The position numbers and the translations under genes are program-made. The notes beneath the pieces are model-generated. The model had not been told where the DNA came from. It was given only the letters and a program-made list of their open reading frames with translations, and ran no database searches. Source: JBNKZU01 sp050301795 (GTDB lineage: Bacteria; Pseudomonadota; Gammaproteobacteria; Thiohalomonadales; Thiohalomonadaceae). From it: a stretch of 45,218 nt of DNA. Shown here piece by piece: positions 1-8,574 of this stretch; the stretch's first letter is position 1; each line of letters begins with the position of its first letter. Location of the stretch: NCBI GenBank assembly GCA_050301795.1, contig JBNKZU010000021.1, positions 1 through 45,218 on the forward strand. Reading direction: 5' to 3'.

Positions 1-227
1 TGCCCTTGGGTGCAAGGCACGAAGAGCGATATTTGGTTGCTCCAAATGAGCGATAAGTAACACAGGGTGACGCATTTTGGGGCGCAACCCAAAGGGACGG
101 GACGATTTTTCCGCCCAATTGCGTTATCAGTCGTTTATTTGGAGCAACCAAATTACACTCCTTCTGCCTTATTGGACGATAAAATCGTCTCCGGCAGTGT
201 CGAAGATGAAAGATCAACAGACCCTAG
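1..227 (-). mobile_element. Partial MITE-like inverted-repeat element, cut by the window edge
   Basis: Positions 121-227 match the reverse complement of 6165-6275, 61-120 match the reverse complement of about 6320-6380, and 1-60 match the reverse complement of about 6480-6540. The terminus ATGAAAGATCAACAG then ACCCTAG ends in CTAG at 224-227, as in the complete copy at 6165-6607. This copy therefore runs in the opposite orientation, lacks two internal segments of the other copy, and continues to the left of the window. No transposase is encoded; the short frames here are repeat sequence. Non-autonomous mobilisation by a transposase encoded elsewhere is an inference. Confidence 0.7.
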
Positions 228-402
228 ACATTCGTGATTACGTAACAATTGCCAATCACCCGCTTTTCTTATGATTTATTCCATATCCCAATCGATTCAT
301 TAATCGATGAATGGCACTTTTTTGGCAATAGAAAGCGGCGTATGCATTCTGAAAAAAACCAGGAGTTGGATGGGTAAATGTTGACGTGACAGTAAAGGGT
401 GG

Positions 403-429
403 CGCCACAGACCATAAAGATCTGTGGCG
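403..429 (-). terminator. Hairpin downstream of the DUF2141 gene
   Basis: CGCCACAGA (403-411) and TCTGTGGCG (421-429) form a perfect 9-bp stem with a 9-nt loop, starting 10 bases past the minus-strand stop at 439. There is no clear U-tract after it, so it may be a weak or factor-assisted terminator or only a 3' stabilising hairpin. Confidence 0.4.
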
Positions 430-438
430 TTACTCATT

Positions 439-954
439 CTAATCTTGCTGAAGCGCAACTCTCTTTTGTAGTTTCTCTGCGGCGACAGAGTGATTATGGT
501 TTAAAAGAATTGTAACCTCGGTTGTTTTCCCGTAAACCGCTACCGCACTTTGCTCAAAAGAAGGGGTGTTTATCGCTGTAAAATGATTCTTCGAGAAGCC
601 ATAGCTCTCAATCGGGATGCCGCTATATGGAAATAGCTGGCGATTAAGCACTCCATCATCATTGAGATCGTGGAATGCAGAGACAGCATATATTCCTTCA
701 GGAATATCCTTAAAAAGATAGGTCAACTTGCCATCGGCGGTTACAGAGATAAACTCAGTTTTATAGGCGTTATAGTTTTTGGTGAATCGATCATCAAAGT
801 GTGCAATTGAGTCTTCACTGGTATGAAGTGCGATCTGAATGGTACCGCCATCACAGATAGGTTTGTAGATGTTAACGATCAAATCAGCAGCGAATGAATT
901 TGAATTGATTAATAATGCCAGGACTAATACTAATATGGCTCTATATGTGCTCAT
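439..954 (-). CDS. Secreted DUF2141 family protein
   Basis: A protein of about 171 residues with an N-terminal signal peptide: a hydrophobic stretch ILVLVLALLI followed by an Ala-containing cleavage region near NSFAAD. The mature part carries the DUF2141 hallmark, a Y-A-V-S-A-FHDLNDDG stretch followed by a proline/glycine segment ending in YGFS. The family is exported and has no known biochemical function; a calcium-binding-like acidic loop is suggested by DLNDDG but unproven. The start at 954 is preferred because GGGG lies 6 bases upstream; an in-frame ATG at 966 would add four residues. It is transcribed away from rnr and seems monocistronic, with a hairpin at 403-429 downstream. Confidence 0.8.
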   Translation of the reverse strand: MSTYRAILVLVLALLINSNSFAADLIVNIYKPICDGGTIQIALHTSEDSIAHFDDRFTKNYNAYKTEFISVTADGKLTYLFKDIPEGIYAVSAFHDLNDDGVLNRQLFPYSGIPIESYGFSKNHFTAINTPSFEQSAVAVYGKTTEVTILLNHNHSVAAEKLQKRVALQQD

Positions 955-1181
955 GTCGTACCCCATAGTTCATCATCTTTTAATTTATGTGAACTACTCA
1001 GCATATTTTGTGCCAAAAAATAAATACCAATAAAAACAATAAGATAGAAAATTGATTGAGTTTAATGTAAATATTAATGACAAATAGCGTCACTATTTGA
1101 CGACACTATGATTCAGTTATTGAAGGTTATCGGGAATTGATTAGGTTAATATGAGCCTTCTACTTGTAAATGGTTATTAAC

Positions 1182-3401
1182 ATGTCTAAAAAGCGAGCGC
1201 CAGTTGACCCCTTTCTTGAGCGCGAAAAGCAAAAATACTCAAATCCGATCCCGAGTCGGGAATTCATTATGTCCATGCTTGAAGAGCAGGGATGTCCACT
1301 TTTTTTTAAAGCGATTGCCTCACTAGTAAATCTCGAATCTGATGAAGATATTGTTGCGTTAAAGCGCCGTCTTCGTGCGATGGAGCGGGATGGCCAGTTA
1401 ATCTTTAACCGCCGAGGAGGTTATGGCCTTGTGAGTAAGATGGATTTAGTTCGTGGTCGTGTTGTTGGTCATCCTGATGGGTTCGGATTTCTGGTGCCTG
1501 ATGAAGGTGGAAAGGATCTCTATTTGTCTGCACGTGAGATGCAAACCTGCCTGCATGGGGATAAGGTCGTCGCGCGTGTGGTTGGTACGGATCGACGTGG
1601 AAGAGAAGAGGGCGCTATTGTCGAGATATTAGAACACTCCAACCATCAGATTGCCGGACACTTTTTTAGTGAAGGTGGTATTAACTTTGTCGTGCCCGAT
1701 AACAAACGAATCAATCAGGATATTATGATTCCTGAATCAAATCGTTACGGTGCTCAAAACGGCCAATTGGTGGTTGTTGAGATTCAGGAGTTTCCCCAAA
1801 AGCGCAAACAAGCGTGTGGACGAATCATCGAAATCCTGGGGGATCACATGGCTCCGGGAATGGAGATTGATGTTGCGATCCGTACTCATGGCATTCCTCA
1901 TATGTGGTCACCATTAATGGAGGCAGAATGTGAAGACCTACCCCATGAGGTTGCACAGAAGGATCTTGAGGGGCGAATAGATCTGCGTCAGCTTCCGCTG
2001 GTTACCATAGATGGTGAGGATTCAATGGATTTTGATGATGCAGTCTATGCTGAAAAGACAGATGATGGTTGGCGTTTGCTGGTCGCGATCGCCGATGTTT
2101 CTCACTATGTGAAACCAACGACTGCGCTTGATGCCGATGCGCGGATGCGTGGAAACTCGGTCTATTTCCCCGGACGGGTTGTGCCGATGCTGCCTGAATC
2201 GCTCTCAAATGTTCTATGCTCACTCAATCCTGAGGTCGATCGCCTCTGTATGGTTTGTGATATGCAGATCTCGCATAAAGGCAAGATACAGGACTATGAA
2301 TTTTTTCCGGCTGTGATGCACTCACATGCACGGATGACCTATAACAACGTAGCGAAGATCCTTGTCGAACGGGATGCTGCGTTGTGTAAACAGTATGATC
2401 ATGTACGCCCTAATCTTGAATCGTTGTATGCCCTTTATAAGGTGTTATTGAAGCGTCGTAAAAAGCGCGGCGCGATCGATTTTGACACCACCGAAACCCG
2501 ATTTGTTTTTGGCGAAAACAAGAAGATTGAGAATATTGTCCCTGTTCATCGGAATGATGCACATCGTCTGATTGAAGAGTGCATGTTATTGGCGAATGTT
2601 GCTGCTGCGGATCATCTTCAAAAACATAAAATGCCAACCCTATATCGAGTTCATGAGCCGCCATCATCAGAAAAGATTACGACTTTAAGAGCATTTCTGG
2701 CTGAATTTGGTCTCTCCCTCAAAGGTGGTGATAACCCAGGAGCAGCAGACTATTCTGAATTGTTATCACAAGTGGTTGATCGTGATGATTCACACCTGAT
2801 TGAAACCGTATTGCTTAGAAGTTTATCTCAGGCACGATACTGTCCGGTCAATGCAGGACATTTTGGGCTTTCTTATGACGCTTATGCTCACTTTACATCG
2901 CCGATACGTCGTTATCCTGACCTGTTAGTCCATCGGGCGATTCGTCATATTCATCAGGGTAAAAGTGCCAATAGCTTCCATTATGGCGTTGAAGAGATGG
3001 TGATTCTCGGCGAGCACTGTTCTATGACGGAGCGCAGGGCAGATGAAGCAACACGGGACGCTGTTGATTGGCTGAAGTGTGAGTATATGCTTGATCGGAT
3101 TGGTGATGAGTTTGACGGAGTGATCTCCAGCGTAACCAGTTTCGGACTATTTGTGGAACTAAAGGATATCTTTGTTGAGGGACTGATCCACGTTACTGCT
3201 TTAGAGAATGACTACTATCACTTTGATCCTGAAAAACACCGCATGATTGGTGAACGTACGCATAAGGTTTTCAGACTCGCGGACTCGGTTAAGGTGAGAT
3301 TGACACACGTTAATCTTGATGATCGTAAGATCGATCTTGAGCTGGTGGAGACAAAAGAGAAGGCGGGTAAAAAGAGGAAACGCAAGTTTGGCAAACGCTA
3401 A
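1182..3401 (+). CDS. rnr: Ribonuclease R
   Basis: A processive 3'-5' exoribonuclease of the RNase II/RNB family (about 739 residues) that degrades structured RNA and takes part in rRNA and tmRNA quality control. Order of domains: an N-terminal winged-helix region (about 20-80), two cold-shock domains (about 85-225), an RNB catalytic core, an S1 domain (about 640-720) and a Lys/Arg-rich tail (KKRKRK). The catalytic acidic cluster DGEDSMDFDD begins at D277 by this start and gives the D-x5-D-x-D-D pattern, matching E. coli D272/D278/D280 with a small offset. Start: ATG at 1182 fits family N-termini; ATG at 1170 is possible, and neither has a clear Shine-Dalgarno site. The stop overlaps the proposed rlmB start, so the two genes are probably co-transcribed. 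Confidence 0.96.
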   Translation: MSKKRAPVDPFLEREKQKYSNPIPSREFIMSMLEEQGCPLFFKAIASLVNLESDEDIVALKRRLRAMERDGQLIFNRRGGYGLVSKMDLVRGRVVGHPDGFGFLVPDEGGKDLYLSAREMQTCLHGDKVVARVVGTDRRGREEGAIVEILEHSNHQIAGHFFSEGGINFVVPDNKRINQDIMIPESNRYGAQNGQLVVVEIQEFPQKRKQACGRIIEILGDHMAPGMEIDVAIRTHGIPHMWSPLMEAECEDLPHEVAQKDLEGRIDLRQLPLVTIDGEDSMDFDDAVYAEKTDDGWRLLVAIADVSHYVKPTTALDADARMRGNSVYFPGRVVPMLPESLSNVLCSLNPEVDRLCMVCDMQISHKGKIQDYEFFPAVMHSHARMTYNNVAKILVERDAALCKQYDHVRPNLESLYALYKVLLKRRKKRGAIDFDTTETRFVFGENKKIENIVPVHRNDAHRLIEECMLLANVAAADHLQKHKMPTLYRVHEPPSSEKITTLRAFLAEFGLSLKGGDNPGAADYSELLSQVVDRDDSHLIETVLLRSLSQARYCPVNAGHFGLSYDAYAHFTSPIRRYPDLLVHRAIRHIHQGKSANSFHYGVEEMVILGEHCSMTERRADEATRDAVDWLKCEYMLDRIGDEFDGVISSVTSFGLFVELKDIFVEGLIHVTALENDYYHFDPEKHRMIGERTHKVFRLADSVKVRLTHVNLDDRKIDLELVETKEKAGKKRKRKFGKR

Positions 3402-4131
3402 TATCTATGGCATTCATGCGGTCGAAGGTGTACTAAAACGACGCCCGAAGCAGATCGAGGTTCTTTGGCTGGATCAGCGTCGACGTGATCAACGACTCCA
3501 TTCACTGGAGTCCTTGGCTCGACGTCAAAACGTAACGATTCAATATACTACCAGTGAACAGATTGAACAGATCTCTGGTGGTGCTAATCATCAGGGGGTT
3601 TACGCAACTGTGACCTCTACCGAAGCTAAAAGTGAAAGCCATTTAGATGAGTTGCTGACACAAAGTGATCATCCACTGCTGTTATTAGTTCTTGATGGCG
3701 TTACCGATCCACACAACCTTGGAGCCTGTCTGCGTAGCGCCGATGGTGCAGGGGTGGACGCGGTTATTGCACCTAAGGATCGAGCATGTGGTCTCAATGC
3801 CACGGTTAGTAAAGTTGCCAGTGGAGCAGCCGAGAGTGTGCCATTTATTCAGGTCACAAATCTTGCGCGCACGCTTCGTACTATAAAGGATGCAGGGGTA
3901 TGGCTCATCGGAACAGCATTAGAAGAGAATAGCCAGTCACTCTACAATTGCGATTTAACCGGACATTTGGCGATTGTCATGGGCGCCGAAGGTAAAGGAT
4001 TAAGACGTCTGAGCCGGGAGCTGTGTGATGTGCTTGTCTACTTACCAATGGCTGGAGATGTTCAGAGCCTGAATGTCTCAGTCGCCACCGGAATCACCCT
4101 TTATGAAGCCGTTCGGCAGCGTAGTCAATAG
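3388..4131 (+). CDS. rlmB: 23S rRNA (guanosine-2'-O-)-methyltransferase RlmB
   Basis: A SPOUT/TrmH-family methyltransferase that 2'-O-methylates G2251 of 23S rRNA (E. coli numbering) using S-adenosylmethionine. The three knot motifs are all present: NLGACLRSADG, IVMGAEGKGLRRL and the C-terminal LPMAGDVQSLNVSVATGI. An N-terminal substrate-binding domain (IYGIHAVEGVLKRRP) precedes them. The frame is open upstream to 3316, but family length (about 243-247 residues) and the conserved IYGIHAV start point to TTG at 3388. That start has GAGG ten bases upstream and a 14-base overlap with the end of rnr, which suggests translational coupling. rnr-rlmB is a conserved gammaproteobacterial pair. Confidence 0.94.
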   Translation: MANANIYGIHAVEGVLKRRPKQIEVLWLDQRRRDQRLHSLESLARRQNVTIQYTTSEQIEQISGGANHQGVYATVTSTEAKSESHLDELLTQSDHPLLLLVLDGVTDPHNLGACLRSADGAGVDAVIAPKDRACGLNATVSKVASGAAESVPFIQVTNLARTLRTIKDAGVWLIGTALEENSQSLYNCDLTGHLAIVMGAEGKGLRRLSRELCDVLVYLPMAGDVQSLNVSVATGITLYEAVRQRSQ

Positions 4132-4195
4132 CGTTAAGCAATGTCGATTCATCGATTTGTAGTTATCACATTTATTACACATCTGGAATGAACAG

Positions 4196-6139
4196 ATGGA
4201 GGGGTTTAGAAGTGATATCCAGATTCTAAGGGCTGTTGCGATTATACTCGTGGTATTGGCACATGCTGATATACCTCCATTCAAAGGTGGGTTTATAGGT
4301 GTCGATATTTTTTTCGTAATATCGGGTTATCTGATTTCAGGAAAACTGATTAGTGAATATATAAAACGTGACCATATAGGGTTGCTATCATTCTATACAA
4401 AACGTCTTCAACGGTTATACCCAAGCTTACTTGTAATGGTAATTATTACTGTCGCAATAGCATACTTTATATTAAGTCCGTTTGAATATTTAGAAAAAAC
4501 AACCTCATCTATTTTCGCCATCTCTTGGACAAGTAATTTTTATTATTTGTTTTCAGTCGTTGATTATTTCACAACATTTCAATCTGATGATTTTTTTCTG
4601 CATACTTGGTCTCTTTCAGTTGAAGAGCAGCTGTATCTTTTTTGGCCACTATTTTTGTTAGCAATCTTTAAACAATATGGCTCCAACAATCATCAGGGAG
4701 ATAAAGGGTTATTAGTTGTTATATCTATTCTTGTAGTAATTAGTATTATTTTTTCAATTCTGTGGTCACAGAATAATCCAATATGGTCGTTTTATTTAAT
4801 GCCTTCAAGGATATGGCAGTTTTCACTAGGTGCGATTGCTTATGTCTATTCACATTCTGATTATTCGAATCGGTTTTCGTTGATCAATAAGGGGTTTGAC
4901 TCATATGGGAAACCAACTGCATTGATATTAATATGTGATACAGCTATTTTTTTAGAACCAAATATAAGTAACAAAAATTTGTGGATTATTATACCGTCTC
5001 TTGCTGCAACACTATTTATTGTTTCTGCTAACAGGTGGCAAAACAAAAATATATTTATGAATTCTCTTGTGTGGATAGGTGACAGATCCTATGGAATCTA
5101 TTTATGGCATTGGCCGGTATTAATGTTTGGTTTAATGTCAGAAATGTTTGAAGGTCTGGCAAATAAAGCCTTGTTGTTGTGCATTGTTTTAATCATTTCT
5201 GAAATAAATTATCGATTAATTGAATATCCATTCTGGAAAGGGATATATGCAGGATATCGTCCCAAAGTAAAACTGGTTTCTTACACTGCAGTAGCGTTGA
5301 TGACAATTGTTTCACTTGCGACCTTTAATAATCGGTTTGTTTTCAGTGATAAAAACCAAGAGATGGTCAACTCAATCACAAATGATCTCCCCGTGGTTTA
5401 TTCTCAAGGCTGTGACAGTTGGGTCTACAACAATAAAATAATGCCCTGTGAATATGGGGCTCAAGGCGCAAAGAATATAGCATTACTTATTGGGGATAGT
5501 ATAAGTATGCAGTGGTTTTTGATGTTTCATCAGATATTTGAACAAAAAGGCTGGAAACTTATTGTTCTTACCAAGTCATCATGTCCTATAGTCGATGAGG
5601 ATGTTTATAATCCAAGAATTGGGAAAATATTCTCTTTTTGTAGCGAATGGCGTCAACAAATGATCTCATATATCAAAGATCTTAAACCTCAGTTACTTAT
5701 ATTCAGTAATGCAAAAGGATATGGTTTAACGGAAAATCAGTGGAAACATGGTCTTTATCGTGTAACCAGTCAATTATCAGAAATCGCTGAGAATGTTTTA
5801 TACCTACAAAGTACACCGCAATTACCATTTGATCCGGTCTCATGTCTCTCCAGAAGGATTGATAGTGGTTTTATGATAAATAATAAATCATGTAATAGCG
5901 TGATTAATGAAGATCAACAAAGTGATTCTGATCGTTTTATGGCTAGATATGCTCAACAATTCGAAAATCTGGATTATCTATCATTAAACCATTTAGTCTG
6001 TCCGGAGAAAACTTGTGCAGCATATAATAATGGTGTGGTTGTTTTTCGCGATGAAACACACCTTACCAATTCTTTTGTTGGGACTCTGAGCGAGTGGACT
6101 CAAAATCAGTTAGAACAGTTAAACTATTTTGCTCAATAA
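4196..6139 (+). CDS. Membrane O-acyltransferase with C-terminal SGNH domain (OafA/OafB-like)
   Basis: A 647-residue acyltransferase-3 family protein. Residues 1-380 carry about ten membrane segments with the family features: RSDIQILRAVAI, H23 in VVLAHAD, FFVISGYLI and TWSLSVEEQLYLFWP. Residues 425-640 form a periplasmic SGNH hydrolase-like domain with the nucleophile region GDSIS (S435) and the D-x-x-H motif (D619, H622). Two-domain proteins of this type transfer acetyl groups to O-antigen, peptidoglycan or other surface glycans; the acceptor here is unknown. Codon use is visibly more AT-rich than in rlmB and rpsF. The gene splits the usual rlmB-rpsF neighbourhood and is followed 26 bases later by a MITE-like element, so acquisition by transfer is likely. 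Confidence 0.9.
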   Translation: MEGFRSDIQILRAVAIILVVLAHADIPPFKGGFIGVDIFFVISGYLISGKLISEYIKRDHIGLLSFYTKRLQRLYPSLLVMVIITVAIAYFILSPFEYLEKTTSSIFAISWTSNFYYLFSVVDYFTTFQSDDFFLHTWSLSVEEQLYLFWPLFLLAIFKQYGSNNHQGDKGLLVVISILVVISIIFSILWSQNNPIWSFYLMPSRIWQFSLGAIAYVYSHSDYSNRFSLINKGFDSYGKPTALILICDTAIFLEPNISNKNLWIIIPSLAATLFIVSANRWQNKNIFMNSLVWIGDRSYGIYLWHWPVLMFGLMSEMFEGLANKALLLCIVLIISEINYRLIEYPFWKGIYAGYRPKVKLVSYTAVALMTIVSLATFNNRFVFSDKNQEMVNSITNDLPVVYSQGCDSWVYNNKIMPCEYGAQGAKNIALLIGDSISMQWFLMFHQIFEQKGWKLIVLTKSSCPIVDEDVYNPRIGKIFSFCSEWRQQMISYIKDLKPQLLIFSNAKGYGLTENQWKHGLYRVTSQLSEIAENVLYLQSTPQLPFDPVSCLSRRIDSGFMINNKSCNSVINEDQQSDSDRFMARYAQQFENLDYLSLNHLVCPEKTCAAYNNGVVVFRDETHLTNSFVGTLSEWTQNQLEQLNYFAQ

Positions 6140-6164
6140 CACATCTAATTAAACTGTGGTAATA

Positions 6165-6607
6165 ACTAGGGTCTGTTGATCTTTCATCTTCGACACTGCC
6201 GGAGATGATTTTATCGTTCAATAAGGCAGAAGGAGTACCGTTTGGTAATTTCAAATAAACGACTGATAAAGCTTCCGGTTCTGCTAATGCCCCTTACCTG
6301 CGTCCTTTAGGCTTTGCCATTGGGCTGAAAAATTGTCCCTTCCCTTTGGATTGTGTCCCCAAAAGCGTCACATATGCCCACGGATGTACGGGCTGAAAAT
6401 ATGCTCCTACATATTCAGCACTTCCACCTTCCATAGTGGTTGTATGCTGGCGAGCCAAGAGGCAGCGCGCCAGTCTGCGTTACTTATCGCTCATTTGGAG
6501 CAACCATATATCACTCTTCGTGCCTTGCACCCAAGGGTATTTTCGTTGGTCATTGACGCTTTTTGGTGCAGCAACAGTGGTGAATATGAAAGATCAACAG
6601 GCTCTAG
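6165..6607. mobile_element. Complete 443-bp MITE-like element with terminal inverted repeats
   Basis: The left end starts CTAGGGTCTGTTGATCTTTC and the right end, read on the other strand, starts CTAGAGCCTGTTGATCTTTC. The inverted repeat extends about 33 bases with roughly five mismatches. CTAG at both ends may be a target duplication of the type made by IS5-like elements (inference). Internal segments match 1-227 in the opposite orientation. No transposase frame is present; the short open frames inside are not gene-like. It lies between the acyltransferase stop and the rpsF promoter. Confidence 0.75.
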
Positions 6608-6742
6608 CGCTTATTGGAAATAATTATCTGATTACAATGTAACTTATTATGTGTAATTGTTTATATAATCAAACACTTAAGCAAATATTGTCGGATGCTG
6701 CCTCAGACGTGCTCTTTATAATCCATACATATTGACTTTTAT
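6608..6742. other. AT-rich spacer between MITE and rpsF promoter
   Basis: No gene, tRNA or strong hairpin is visible. A TTGACT hexamer at 6732-6737 has no well-spaced partner; the better promoter pair lies just downstream. Confidence 0.4.
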
Positions 6743-6771
6743 TTGCTAATTTCCAGTTGTATCAGTATGAT
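6743..6771 (+). promoter_or_regulatory. Sigma-70-type promoter for rpsF operon
   Basis: TTGCTA (6743-6748) and TATGAT (6766-6771) are separated by exactly 17 bases, a good -35/-10 pair. Transcription would begin near 6778 and give a leader of about 75 bases before the rpsF ATG. Confidence 0.6.
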
Positions 6772-6777
6772 AGCCGC

Positions 6778-6853
6778 CTTTTACCGCTATGGTAATTCTC
6801 CTTGTTCGGGACGACTAATGATCTCGGACTGATTTAAACCGTAAGGAGCTTAA
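6778..6853 (+). promoter_or_regulatory. rpsF leader, possible S6:S18 autoregulatory structure
   Basis: CTCCTT at 6798-6803 is perfectly complementary to AAGGAG at 6843-6848, which is the rpsF Shine-Dalgarno sequence. Between them CGGGA and TCTCG can form an inner stem. The RNA could therefore mask the ribosome-binding site. An upstream small hairpin TACC/GGTA (6782-6785 with 6791-6794) and an ACCG just before the SD are also present. It is established that S6:S18 binds rpsF leaders in many bacteria through a CCG-containing structure; assignment of this leader to that class is an inference from the fold and position. Confidence 0.45.
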
Positions 6854-7306
6854 ATGCAATACTACGAAATAGTGTTTCTGGTCCATCCTGATCAGAGTGA
6901 GCAGGTACCTGCAATGATCGAGCGTTATCGCTCAACGATTGAAACCAGTGGTGGTCAGGTTCACCGCCTTGAAGACTGGGGTCGTCGTCAGCTTGCCTAT
7001 CCAATCAATAAGGTTCATAAGGCACATTACGTGTTAATGAATGTCGAATGTAGCACCGAAGTGATGAAAGAGATCGAATCTGCTTTCCGCTTTAATGATG
7101 CCGTTATTCGTAATCTTATCCTCTCGACTAAAACGGTTGTGACCGATCCATCTCCAATGGCCAAGTCGAAAGATGACCGTGATGATCGCTATGATGATTC
7201 AGATTCGGATCTTACGAGTGAAGCTGCAAGTGATGAGGATGAAAACGAGGTTGAGGCAGAAGCTGAAACCGAAGTCGCTGCTGAAGAAGAGAAAGCAGCA
7301 GAGTAA
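6854..7306 (+). CDS. rpsF: 30S ribosomal protein bS6
   Basis: Ribosomal protein S6 (150 residues), which binds 16S rRNA as a heterodimer with S18 in the platform of the 30S subunit. The N-terminus MQYYEIVFLVHPDQSEQVP and the region EDWGRRQLAYPINK are characteristic. The C-terminal ~45 residues are an unusually long acidic tail, rich in Asp, Ser and Glu. In E. coli the S6 C-terminus also carries Glu residues added by RimK. Start ATG follows a strong SD (TAAGGAGCTTAA). It leads the operon rpsF-rpsR-DUF2232-rplI; no priB lies between rpsF and rpsR. Confidence 0.97.
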   Translation: MQYYEIVFLVHPDQSEQVPAMIERYRSTIETSGGQVHRLEDWGRRQLAYPINKVHKAHYVLMNVECSTEVMKEIESAFRFNDAVIRNLILSTKTVVTDPSPMAKSKDDRDDRYDDSDSDLTSEAASDEDENEVEAEAETEVAAEEEKAAE

Positions 7307-7350
7307 CCTCATATTTCGAATGTTAATTAACGATTATTCAGGAGTAGAAA

Positions 7351-7578
7351 ATGGCTCGCTATTTTCGTCGTAAAAAATTCTGTCGTTTCAGTGCTGAAGG
7401 TGTTGCTGAGATTGATTACAAAGACCTTGGCGTACTGAAGAACTATGTCACAGAGTCTGGAAAGATTGTTCCTAGCCGTATTACTGGAACAAAAGCTAAG
7501 TATCAGCGTCAATTGGCAACTGCAATCAAACGTGCCCGTTTTCTTGCGTTACTGCCATACACTGACGCACACAGGTAA
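7351..7578 (+). CDS. rpsR: 30S ribosomal protein bS18
   Basis: A 75-residue S18, the standard length, beginning MARYFRRKKFCRFSAEGVAE and containing IDYKDLGVLKNYVTESGKI and the basic RNA-binding region SRITGTKAKYQRQLATAIKR. It forms the S6:S18 dimer in the 30S platform. The start is preceded by CAGGAGTAGAAA, a good SD. The 44-base gap after rpsF leaves no room for priB. Confidence 0.98.
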   Translation: MARYFRRKKFCRFSAEGVAEIDYKDLGVLKNYVTESGKIVPSRITGTKAKYQRQLATAIKRARFLALLPYTDAHR

Positions 7579-7611
7579 TTAACGATTAGCGACAACTGCC
7601 CGGTATAAATA

Positions 7612-8520
7612 ATGCAATTTCTTGCCTCCTATACGATGCGAGGTCAGATGCAGGCGGTTGTGGTCGCGGTGGTTACTGCAATCTTGTCACTGATGATATT
7701 CCCCTTGGGATATCTCAGTTCGGCTGCAGTAGCACTGGTTGTTTTAAGGGTTGGCGTTATCTCAGGGTTAAAGGTTGCAGCGATTGCAACACTTATCTCC
7801 GGGATTATGGCGATGCTACTGATGCACAATCCATGGATCGGAGCGGGCTTCCTGCTATTGATGTGGTTGCCTGTTATCGCGTTAGCGGTTTACCTTCGTA
7901 AACATGCTGATTTGAAAGGAGCGCTCTATAGAGCGGCAGTATTAGGCTGCATGGTGGTGACAGCGCTGTTTATGGTGCTCGATGATCCAGTTGCTTGGTG
8001 GAACAATATCCTTACTCAGCTCTTTACTGAGGCCTTTAAAGGTATTGAGGGATCGGCAAAATCGATTACTGATCTGAGCAACGAACTTGCTCCAATCATG
8101 ACTGGTTTGATTGCTGTTGCCTTCGTCGTTCAGACTACCGGCAGTTTGCTGTTGGCTAGATGGTGGCAGGCAACGCTCTTCAATCCTGGTGGCTTTAGGG
8201 ATGAGTTTCAGCAGTTAAGGTTTGATAAAGGATTTATGCTGATAACAATGCTGTTGATAACAGTAGCATCGGTTACCGATGGAGTCCTGTCGCTCTATTT
8301 GATCGGTCTGTTTATGATTTGCGCCTTTATTCTGATGTTACAGGGTTTGGCCATTGTTCATGCAGTTGTTAGAGGTGTTAAGGCGCACCATATTTGGCTG
8401 GTATTGCTTTATGGCATGATGGTCATAGCGATGCCCCAAACGGCAATAACACTGGCAGTAGCAGCACTGGTAGACAACTGGTTTGATATTCGTGCCTATA
8501 TAGAGGGCAGAAAGGTTTAG
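7612..8520 (+). CDS. DUF2232 predicted integral membrane protein
   Basis: A 302-residue, strongly hydrophobic protein with about eight membrane segments (for example around 15-35, 38-58, 62-85 and 108-128, with several near the C-terminus). Its position between rpsR and rplI is where many gammaproteobacteria keep a DUF2232 gene. Members resemble the substrate-binding S components of ECF-type transporters and Bacillus YybS, but no function is established. It lies 33 bases after rpsR and 54 bases before rplI, so it is probably co-transcribed with them. Identification rests on hydropathy and gene order more than on a diagnostic motif. Confidence 0.8.
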   Translation: MQFLASYTMRGQMQAVVVAVVTAILSLMIFPLGYLSSAAVALVVLRVGVISGLKVAAIATLISGIMAMLLMHNPWIGAGFLLLMWLPVIALAVYLRKHADLKGALYRAAVLGCMVVTALFMVLDDPVAWWNNILTQLFTEAFKGIEGSAKSITDLSNELAPIMTGLIAVAFVVQTTGSLLLARWWQATLFNPGGFRDEFQQLRFDKGFMLITMLLITVASVTDGVLSLYLIGLFMICAFILMLQGLAIVHAVVRGVKAHHIWLVLLYGMMVIAMPQTAITLAVAALVDNWFDIRAYIEGRKV

Positions 8521-8574
8521 TATTTTAGGGTCATTTTAATAATGAATGGCCAAGTTAATAAATTGAGGTGTGTG

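Noticed and set aside
77..274. Open frame of 65 codons at the left edge
   Set aside because: It lies mostly in the inverted-repeat element, and the same sequence recurs in different frames at 6165-6607; no start signal or family.
6333..6642. Two overlapping open frames inside the MITE
   Set aside because: Both are repeat-derived and overlap in different frames; neither resembles a transposase or any protein family.
7307..7350. Possible priB between rpsF and rpsR
   Set aside because: The gap is only 44 bases and cannot hold the gene.
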